DNA of 53,889 nucleotides, taken from NCBI GenBank assembly GCA_937887565.1, contig CALABS010000060.1, forward strand, positions 1-53,889. Direction: 5' to 3'. Of the stretch, positions 48,418-53,889 are shown one piece after another. This stretch comes from an uncultured Rhodospirillaceae bacterium (lineage in GTDB: Bacteria; Pseudomonadota; Alphaproteobacteria; Rhodospirillales; Magnetospirillaceae). Within the stretch, counting starts at the first letter, position 1. Each line of letters starts with the position of its first letter. The notes under the pieces are model-generated. The model searched no databases. It saw only the letters and a list, made by a program, of their open reading frames with translations, and was not told where the DNA came from. Both the position numbers and the translations under genes were made by a program.

Positions 48418-49577
48418 GCCGGGCCGGCATCTCGGTCCGGCTGGGGGCCTATTACGCCGCCGTGTTCGCGGCGGTGGGCATCCATCTGCCGTTCTGGCCG
48501 CTGTGGCTGGCCGACCGGGGCCTGTCCCCGGCCGAGATCGGCTGGATCGTCGCCGCCACCTACCTGTCCAAGATCGTCGTCAACCCGGTGGTCGGGCATG
48601 TGGCGGATCGCCGGGGCGACCGCCGCCGCCCCATGATCCTGCTGGCGGCGGGGGCGACCGTGGCCTGGCTGGGCCATGCCTGGGCCCTCGATTTCTGGGC
48701 CATCCTCGGCGTCACCATGGTCTCGGTGGGGCTGTGGGCGGGCATCATGCCGGTGGGTGAAAGCCTGGCGATGATGGCGGTCGGCCGCCACCGGCTGGAT
48801 TACGGCCGCATCCGGCTGTGGGGGTCGCTGTCGTTCATCGCCGCCGCGACGCTGGTCGGCCGATTGCTGGTGGACGCGCCGCCGTCGGTCCTGATCTGGC
48901 TGATGGCGGGCGCCCTGGCCGCCACCGCGCTGGCCTGCCGCACCCTTCCCGACGAGCGTTCCGCCGCCGGGCCGGGCCGGCCGGCGTCGCTGGCGCCCTT
49001 GCTGACCAGCCTTCCGTTCCTGCTGTTCCTGGCCGCCGGCAGCCTCAACCAGGCGGCCCATACCGTCTATTACGGCTTCTCGACCATCCACTGGAAGGCG
49101 GCCGGCATCGGCGACGACACCATCGGCCTGCTGTGGTCCGAGGGGGTGGTGGCGGAGATCGTGCTGTTCGCCTTCTCGGCCGGGCTGCTGCGCCGTCTCG
49201 GCCCGGCCCGGCTGCTGGCCGTGGCCGGCCTGTGCGGCGTCCTGCGCTGGGTGGTGCTGGGCCTGTGGACCGACGTGCCGGCGCTGGCGGCGGCGCAGAT
49301 GCTGCACGCCGCCACCTTCGGCTGCGCCCATCTCGGGGCCATGCACTTCATCCAGCAGGCGGTGCCGGCCGGGATGTCGGCGCGCGCCCAGGGCCTGTAT
49401 TCCTCGGTCGCCGTCGGGCTGGTGCCCGGACTGGCAAGCCCGGCGGCGGGATGGCTGTACGCCTCGCTGGGCGGCGGCGCCTTCCTGGTGATGGCGGTCC
49501 TGGCGGCGGGGGCGGGCATGGCCGCCTGGGGCTTGAGCCGACGCTGGACGAGCGGGCCGCTGCCCGCCGCCGGCTGA
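48414..49577 (+). CDS. MFS transporter, 3-phenylpropionate/nucleoside-symporter-like
   Basis: The 387-residue protein has 12 predicted membrane helices. Family marks: LGAYYAAVFAAVGIHLPFWP, WLADRGLSPAEIGWIVAAT, GHVADRRGDRRRPMILLA (loop 2-3), YGRIRLWGSLSFIAA, QMLHAATFGCAHLGAMHFIQ. This is the MFS_1-like (HcaT/PPP) group of unclear substrate. It overlaps the YdjC gene by four bases and so is co-transcribed with it; the substrate may be the product of that deacetylase, or this may be chance. Its stop is next to the convergent chrA stop. Confidence 0.85.
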   Translation: MSRAGISVRLGAYYAAVFAAVGIHLPFWPLWLADRGLSPAEIGWIVAATYLSKIVVNPVVGHVADRRGDRRRPMILLAAGATVAWLGHAWALDFWAILGVTMVSVGLWAGIMPVGESLAMMAVGRHRLDYGRIRLWGSLSFIAAATLVGRLLVDAPPSVLIWLMAGALAATALACRTLPDERSAAGPGRPASLAPLLTSLPFLLFLAAGSLNQAAHTVYYGFSTIHWKAAGIGDDTIGLLWSEGVVAEIVLFAFSAGLLRRLGPARLLAVAGLCGVLRWVVLGLWTDVPALAAAQMLHAATFGCAHLGAMHFIQQAVPAGMSARAQGLYSSVAVGLVPGLASPAAGWLYASLGGGAFLVMAVLAAGAGMAAWGLSRRWTSGPLPAAG

Positions 49578-49578
49578 C

Positions 49579-50907
49579 CTAAAACACCGTCCAGGCCAGA
49601 CCGAGCAGGGCCGACCCGGCCAGGACGGGCAGCATGCCCAACTTGAACCGCAGCATGGCGACCATCGCCGCGACGCCCAGCGCCACCGCAACGGGGTCGA
49701 GGCTCGACCAGTCGGGCATCGCCACCCGCAGCGGCCCGGCGGCGGCCTCGCCGACGCGCGCGAAGGCGACGTGCAGGCCGAACCACACCGCGAGATTGAG
49801 GATCACCCCCACCACGGCGGCGGTGATGGCGGCCAGCGCCCCGGCCAGGGCGCGGTTGCCGCGCACCGCCTCCACATACGGGGCGCCGGCGAAGATCCAC
49901 AGGAAGCTGGGCGCGAACGTCACCCACACGGTGAGCACCGCCCCCGCCACCGCCCCCGGCCACGGGCCGAGCCCGCCGGGATCGCGCATGCCGGCCAGGA
50001 AGCCGACGAACTGGTTGACCAGGATCAGCGGGCCGGGGGTGGTCTCGGCAAGCCCGAGACCGTCGAGCATCTCGCCCGGGGTCAGCCAGCCATGGACCTC
50101 GACCGCCTGTTGCGCCACATAGGCCAGCACGGCATAGGCGCCGCCGAAGGTGACCACCGCCATCTTGCTGAAGAACAGCCCGACGGCCCCGAAGGCGCCC
50201 TCGCCGGCCATCAGCGCCGCGACCACGGGCGCCGCCCATATCGCCAGCCATAGCGCCACCGTCCGCACGGTCGCCGCCGGACGGGGGCGAAGATGGGCCT
50301 CGTCGGAGTCGAGGATTTGGTCGGCCGCGCCCGCGCCGGAGCCGGCGATGCCCGGCCGGAAGGCGGGATGGCCGGCGCGGCCCGCCCACAAGCCGAACAG
50401 CCCCGCCGCCGCCACGACGGCGGGGAACGGAACGCCGAACAGGAACAGCGCGGCGAAGGCGGCGGCGGCGATGGCGACCATGATCCGCGCCTTGAGGGCG
50501 CGTCGGCCGATCCGCAGCGATGCCTCGACCACCACCGCCAGCACCGCCGGCTTGAGCCCGAAGAACACCCCCTGCACCAGCGTCACGTCATTGAGGCCTG
50601 CGTAAAGCGCCGCCAGCCCCAGCATGACCAGGAAGCCGGGCAGGACGAACAGCAGGCCGGCCGCCAGCCCGCCCTTGGTCCGGTGCAGGATCCAGCCGAC
50701 ATAGGTGGCGAGCTGCTGGGCCTCGGGACCGGGGAGCAGCATGCAGTAATTGAGGGCGTGCAGGAACCGCGCCTCGCCGATCCACTTCTTCTCGTCGACC
50801 AGGATGCGGTGCATGGTCGCGATCTGCCCGGCCGGCCCGCCGAAGGACAGCAGCCCGATCCGCAGGAAGACCCGCACCGCCTCGGCGAAGCTGGGACGCC
50901 CGGTCAC
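49579..50907 (-). CDS. chrA: Chromate transporter ChrA
   Basis: The 442-residue protein starts at GTG 50907 (VTGRPSFAEAVRVFLRIG) and has two CHR halves of about six helices each: N-half FGGPAGQIATMHRILVDEKKW, LPGPEAQQLATYVGW, GLKPAVLAVVVEA; C-half VTFGGAYAVLAYVAQQAVE, LAETTPGPLILVNQFVGFLAG. ChrA exports chromate. The GTG overlaps the stop of the MocR gene (GTGA), so the regulator and transporter are coupled. Its stop lies one base beyond the MFS stop, with no terminator between them. Confidence 0.94.
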   Translation of the reverse strand: MTGRPSFAEAVRVFLRIGLLSFGGPAGQIATMHRILVDEKKWIGEARFLHALNYCMLLPGPEAQQLATYVGWILHRTKGGLAAGLLFVLPGFLVMLGLAALYAGLNDVTLVQGVFFGLKPAVLAVVVEASLRIGRRALKARIMVAIAAAAFAALFLFGVPFPAVVAAAGLFGLWAGRAGHPAFRPGIAGSGAGAADQILDSDEAHLRPRPAATVRTVALWLAIWAAPVVAALMAGEGAFGAVGLFFSKMAVVTFGGAYAVLAYVAQQAVEVHGWLTPGEMLDGLGLAETTPGPLILVNQFVGFLAGMRDPGGLGPWPGAVAGAVLTVWVTFAPSFLWIFAGAPYVEAVRGNRALAGALAAITAAVVGVILNLAVWFGLHVAFARVGEAAAGPLRVAMPDWSSLDPVAVALGVAAMVAMLRFKLGMLPVLAGSALLGLAWTVF

Positions 50908-52301
50908 ACCGTCATTCCCACCTGCTGGGGCGACACCGACAGAATGTCGGCCAGGATGGCCACCCCGCGCCCCACCTCCTCGCGCGAAACCGGCGCCGAG
51001 ATCGACAGCCGCACGCCGTCGCGGCAGGGCCGGCCGACGGCGAAGGATTCGGTCGGCGACACCGCCACCCCCCGACGGCCGGCCTCGGCGACGAAGGCGG
51101 CCGAGCGCCACGGCGGTTCCAGCGGCAGCCAGATGTTCAGCGAGGCCGTCGGCGGACGCACCCGCTCGCCGAGGATGCCCACGGCGATGTCGACCCGGGC
51201 GGCGCATTCGTTCCGCTGCGCCTCGGCCATGGCGAAGGCGGTGCCCTCCTCGATCAGGACGGCGGCGACCTCGACCAGCAGCGTCGCCAGGGTCAGGGTG
51301 GTGGCCCCCACCGCCGCCTCGGCGCGACCGCGCAGGCGCGGCGGCGTCGCCATGAACCCGGCCCGCAGGCCGGGCGACACCGACTTGGCCATGGCGGTGA
51401 TGTAGAGCACCCGCTCGGGCGCGAACGCGCGGATCGAGGGCGGCGCGGCGGGATGCAGGAAGCGGTGGATGCCGTCCTCGATGACGAAGGCGTCGTGGCG
51501 GCGGGCGGACTCGGCGATGGCGCGCCGGCGCGCCTCGGACAGGGTGACGTTGAGGGGGTTCTGGACGGTGGCGATGGTGTACAGCACCCGCCCCTTGTGG
51601 TCGGCGAAGGCGCGCTCGACCTCGTCGGGGATCAGGCCGCCGTCGTCGGTCGCCACCGGCACCAGATGGCGGCCCAGCAGGCTGACGGCGCTGCGGATGC
51701 CGGGATAGGTGAAGTCCTCCACCAGCACGGCGTCGCCGGGATGGGTGGTGGCCGCCAGCGCCCCGATCAGGCATTGCTGGCTGCCCACCCCGATCAGGAT
51801 GTCGTCGGGATCGGCGTCCACCCCCTCCCAGGCCAGCCAGCGGGCGGCGGCGGCGCGATGGCGCGGCCAGGCCGGTTCGAGGTTGTAGGACAGGATCTGC
51901 GGCAAGTCGGGGCGCCGGGCCAGCGCCTCGAGGACCGGCGCGATGGCCGACGCGCCCTGGTCATTGGACGGCCGGTTCAGCGCCATGTTGATCAGGCCGC
52001 CGCGCCCGCTCAGTTCCGGCGGCAGGAAATGGGCGATGGCGGGCAGGTCGTCGGAGCCGGGCGCCTTGACATAGGTTCCGCGCCCGACCTCACCGGACAC
52101 CAGCCCGCGCCGCTCGGCCTCGGCATAGGCGCGAGCGACGGTCCCCACCGTCACCTTCAGGCGCCAGGCAAGGTCGCGCTGGGTCGGCAGCCGCGTTCCG
52201 GCCGGCAGCCGGCCGGCGGCGATGTCGGCCTCCAGCACCTCGACGATGGCCCGGTAGAGGGGGCCGGAACGGGCGGACAGCTCGGGCAGCCAGTTTGACA
52301 T
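50904..52301 (-). CDS. MocR/PdxR-type regulator (GntR fused to PLP aminotransferase-like)
   Basis: The 465-residue protein has an N-terminal GntR winged helix (residues 1-75: IVEVLEADIAAGRLPAGTRL, LPTQRDLAWRLKVTVGTVAR) and a fold-type I aminotransferase domain with ILIGVGSQQCLIGALAATTH, AVLVEDFTYPGIRSAVSLL, DDGGLIPDEVERAF and YITAMAKSVSPGLRAGF carrying the PLP Lys. MocR-type proteins sense amino or PLP-derived compounds. It starts at ATG 52301 within a palindrome (52295-52309) and is followed by chrA (four-base overlap). Divergent from a DUF1127 gene. Confidence 0.92.
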   Translation of the reverse strand: MSNWLPELSARSGPLYRAIVEVLEADIAAGRLPAGTRLPTQRDLAWRLKVTVGTVARAYAEAERRGLVSGEVGRGTYVKAPGSDDLPAIAHFLPPELSGRGGLINMALNRPSNDQGASAIAPVLEALARRPDLPQILSYNLEPAWPRHRAAAARWLAWEGVDADPDDILIGVGSQQCLIGALAATTHPGDAVLVEDFTYPGIRSAVSLLGRHLVPVATDDGGLIPDEVERAFADHKGRVLYTIATVQNPLNVTLSEARRRAIAESARRHDAFVIEDGIHRFLHPAAPPSIRAFAPERVLYITAMAKSVSPGLRAGFMATPPRLRGRAEAAVGATTLTLATLLVEVAAVLIEEGTAFAMAEAQRNECAARVDIAVGILGERVRPPTASLNIWLPLEPPWRSAAFVAEAGRRGVAVSPTESFAVGRPCRDGVRLSISAPVSREEVGRGVAILADILSVSPQQVGMTV

Positions 52302-52351
52302 GGTGTCAATGCTGTCATTGACTCTGCCGACCCGTCAATAGAAGAGTCAAT
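52295..52351. promoter_or_regulatory. MocR operator region
   Basis: TTGACA-TGG-TGTCAA (52295-52309) is a perfect six-base inverted repeat overlapping the mocR start codon. Further GTCAAT units lie at 52305, 52334 and 52346, with GTCATT at 52314 and ATTGAC at 52317. Repeated TTGAC-type half-sites between the divergent genes suit a GntR/MocR dimer array acting on both. Confidence 0.7.
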
Positions 52352-52376
52352 CATGGTGCCAAAGGAGGATTGCACC

Positions 52377-52568
52377 ATGATTTCCCTACATTGGATCGGT
52401 TCAATGTCACAGCCCCGGCGGCACGCCGCCATCATCCGGATCGCCGACGCCATCCTCGACTGGATCGCCGCCGACCGCGAGCGGATGCTGCTGGCCAGCC
52501 TTGACGACCGCGCCCTGGCGGATTTCGGCGCCAACCGCTGCGACGTGGAGCGGACGCTGCGCCGCTGA
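52377..52568 (+). CDS. DUF1127 small protein
   Basis: The 63-residue protein starts at ATG 52377 after AAAGGAGG. It ends ERMLLASLDDRALADFGANRCDVERTL, matching the DUF1127 core L-x-x-LDDRxLADxGxxR. Members are small, basic, often stress- or phosphate-linked regulators that may bind RNA. The N-terminal part (RRHAAIIRIADAILDWIAAD) is the usual helix. Divergent from the MocR gene with the operator array between them, so it is probably MocR-controlled. Confidence 0.85.
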   Translation: MISLHWIGSMSQPRRHAAIIRIADAILDWIAADRERMLLASLDDRALADFGANRCDVERTLRR

Positions 52569-52571
52569 TCG

Positions 52572-52994
52572 CTACTGGACCCGGAATGTGGCGTGACAGC
52601 CCCGGCAGTTGGTCGACACATTGGCCAGGGCGGTCGCCACCCGACGCCAGTCCTCGGCCGAATCGGGGCGCGCCGCCGCCGCCACATCGGCGAAATCGAG
52701 CGCCGAGCGGTGCATCGCCATGCCCATCTGGCGGAACTGCACCGGCATGAAGCGGCCGTATCCCTTGCCGCTGCCGACCCCCAACTCGTCGCGCGCCAGT
52801 TGGCTGGCGCCGGCGAAATCCCCCGCCGCGACGGCCGAGATCACGTCGTCCAGCGACTCCATGTGGCCGCGCATCTCTTCCAGGAACCCGGCCCTCACGT
52901 CGCCTGGAAGGGTCAGGGGCTCGCGGGCGTCCTCGGCCCACGCCGGCGACGAAACCAGGATGACCACGGCGGCAATCGCAATTCCGATCCTCAT
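52572..52994 (-). CDS. Periplasmic cytochrome c'-like protein
   Basis: I start at ATG 52994 (MRIGIAIAAVVILVSSPAWA), a clean signal peptide with an AWA-E cleavage site at residue 20; the frame from 53063 adds an unlikely leader. The 140-residue protein has one C-terminal haem motif CRGCH, six residues before the end, as in cytochrome c' and c556 (a four-helix bundle). Helices: REPLTLPGDVRAGFLEEMRG, LDDVISAVAAGDFAGASQLA, RFMPVQFRQMGMAMHRSALD. Role unknown; NO binding or electron transfer is likely. Reverse strand, convergent to the DUF1127 gene. Confidence 0.85.
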   Translation of the reverse strand: MRIGIAIAAVVILVSSPAWAEDAREPLTLPGDVRAGFLEEMRGHMESLDDVISAVAAGDFAGASQLARDELGVGSGKGYGRFMPVQFRQMGMAMHRSALDFADVAAAARPDSAEDWRRVATALANVSTNCRGCHATFRVQ

Positions 52995-53172
52995 TCGATA
53001 CCTCGTCACATCGATGCACCCCGTCCGCACCCATCCTATCCGCCGGCGGCCAGGACGTCCCATGGCGAGTCCGCAACCCAGAATTCCGCGCCTCGACCCG
53101 GTTGGCCCCGACCATCGGGCGGGCGGGGCCTATGCCACCCCGGGCGTCGTGTATGCATGATTCCGCGTATGG

Positions 53173-53190
53173 ATCGGGTGTTTACCCGAT
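53173..53190. promoter_or_regulatory. Inverted repeat in front of the hemerythrin gene
   Basis: ATCGGGT-GTTT-ACCCGAT is a perfect seven-base inverted repeat 54 bp upstream of the hemerythrin start. It could be a regulator site or an RNA hairpin in the leader. Confidence 0.5.
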
Positions 53191-53243
53191 ACCGCGACGC
53201 ATCGGCGGAATATACCGTGGGTACGGAGACAGCGGGGCAAACA

Positions 53244-53669
53244 ATGACTAAAAGTTTTGGGAACGACCTCTGCCGGCCGGTGCCGTGGCTCGAATCCTTC
53301 ACCGTCGGCGACGCGGTCATCGACGCGGAACACCGCGCCATGATCGACGGGTGCAACGAGTTCTGCCGCCTGGCGGCCCGAGGCGCGGAGGCCGCCGAGG
53401 TCGCGGCCGTCCTGCGGGCGTTGGCGGCCGATTTCGCCGAGCACGCGGCCAGCGAGGAAGCCTTGTTCCCGCTCATCCGCTTTCCGGGCCGCGACCGTCA
53501 CGCGGCCGAGCACCGGCGGCTGCGGGCGCGGATGACGGACATGATCGCCCATGCGCCCTTCGCCCCCGACCTGCCCGCCCAGGCCGCCGGCCTGCGGGCA
53601 CTGATGGTCGAGCACGTGCTGCGCTACGACCTTGCCCTCAAGACCTGGATCGAGGAATCGCGGCGTTGA
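53244..53669 (+). CDS. Bacteriohemerythrin
   Basis: The 141-residue single-domain protein has the complete di-iron set: H in VIDAEHRAM, H-x3-E in EHAASEEALF, H-x3-H in RHAAEHRRL and H-x4-D in EHVLRYDLA. It opens PWLESFTVGDAVIDAEH, the usual family start. Hemerythrins bind O2, or NO, and serve storage, sensing or detoxification. Start ATG 53244 is preferred; the frame upstream (from 53169) is less likely. It ends before the terminator at 53676. A single domain with no kinase or receptor part suggests an O2 carrier role. Confidence 0.92.
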   Translation: MTKSFGNDLCRPVPWLESFTVGDAVIDAEHRAMIDGCNEFCRLAARGAEAAEVAAVLRALAADFAEHAASEEALFPLIRFPGRDRHAAEHRRLRARMTDMIAHAPFAPDLPAQAAGLRALMVEHVLRYDLALKTWIEESRR

Positions 53670-53675
53670 CACGAA

Positions 53676-53700
53676 AAAGGGGGCCCGAAGGCCCCCTTTC
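53676..53700. terminator. Bidirectional terminator
   Basis: AAAGGGGGCC-CGAA-GGCCCCCTTT is a perfect ten-base stem after the hemerythrin stop, with A and T flanks for both directions. It also ends the reverse-strand gene at 53719. Confidence 0.85.
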
Positions 53701-53718
53701 CCGTTCCGGTCGCCCGGA

Positions 53719-53889
53719 TTACTCGGCCGGCTCCTTGCGGGCCTTGGCATAGCCGACCCCTTCCAGCGATTCCTCGATCTCGTTGAGGATCTCGGGATCG
53801 TCGATGGTCGCCGGCATCTTGTAGTCCTGGTTGTCGGCGATCTTCTGCATGGTGCCGCGCAGGATCTTGCCCGAGCGGGTCTTGGGCAG
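53719..53889 (-). CDS. prpE: Propionyl/acetyl-CoA synthetase C-terminus (partial)
   Basis: The reverse frame shows 56 residues before the stop and continues past the right edge. It begins LPKTRSGKILRGTMQKIADN, the acyl-CoA synthetase C-terminal motif with the Lys (in RSGK) that is acetylated to control activity. The downstream part (PATIDDPEILNEIEESLEG) resembles PrpE (propionate-CoA ligase) more than AcsA, but only a partial view is available. Confidence 0.75.
   Translation of the reverse strand: MPKTRSGKILRGTMQKIADNQDYKMPATIDDPEILNEIEESLEGVGYAKARKEPAE

Overview
The window is one stretch of a GC-rich chromosome, most likely from an alphaproteobacterium of the Rhodospirillales (Magnetospirillum / Paramagnetospirillum / Phaeospirillum type). 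That assignment rests on gene content and codon bias: a class I PHB synthase, a Hyb-type [NiFe] hydrogenase with HypX, a HupT/HoxA regulatory pair, a C-P lyase operon with DUF1045 and hexapeptide partners, and small envelope lipoproteins. No rRNA, tRNA, CRISPR array, integrase or transposase was found.

Layout. 1-2.85 kb: 5' part of an envelope lipoprotein gene with 30-bp repeats, then phaC and a DUF1328 protein. 3.05-11.44 kb: iron region. A promoter with a Fur-like palindrome precedes feoA-feoB-feoC. These run without a break into a train of small HMA2 and membrane proteins, a P1B-type ATPase with an SCA metal motif, further membrane/HMA2 proteins and a DUF2202 ferritin-like protein. I read this as a ferrosome (fez)-type organelle cluster fused to a feo operon; it is the most notable part of the window. 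11.6-13.1 kb: catalase. 13.1-20.97 kb: C-P lyase cluster (DUF1045, phnF, then phnGHIJKLM and a hexapeptide transferase). 21.4-23.95 kb: three tandem tail-collar (microcystin-dependent-protein-like) genes with a GNAT gene and a DUF6916-like gene. 24.1-26.8 kb: nosL, a CbbR-like LysR gene, a CBS-domain gene and two tiny genes. 26.97-44.74 kb: hydrogenase locus behind a sigma-54 promoter: hybOABC, hybD, hypC, hupK, hypA, hypB, a truncated hypF, a second hypC, hypD, hypE, hypX, two small reverse-strand genes, then hoxA and hupT. 44.7-53.9 kb: PAS histidine kinase, glycosyltransferase, YdjC deacetylase, MFS transporter, chrA coupled to a MocR regulator, DUF1127, cytochrome c'-like, hemerythrin and the 3' end of prpE.

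Working together. FeoABC imports ferrous iron; the ATPase and its membrane/HMA2 partners would move iron into a membrane-bound store, and the ferritin-like protein would hold or oxidise it. The hydrogenase genes supply a membrane-bound H2-oxidising enzyme (HybOABC), its Ni(CN)2CO cofactor assembly (Hyp proteins, with HypX offering an aerobic CO source) and its NtrC-type control (HupT/HoxA acting on the sigma-54 promoter). The Phn proteins break C-P bonds for phosphate.

A second theme is repeats. Palindromic elements of three families occupy nearly every gap of the hyb/hyp operon. One lies in frame inside hypX, and a copy of another forms the C-terminal tail of PhnI. Coordinates, reading frames and motifs were read directly from the sequence. 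Family names come from recalled family signatures without database searches.
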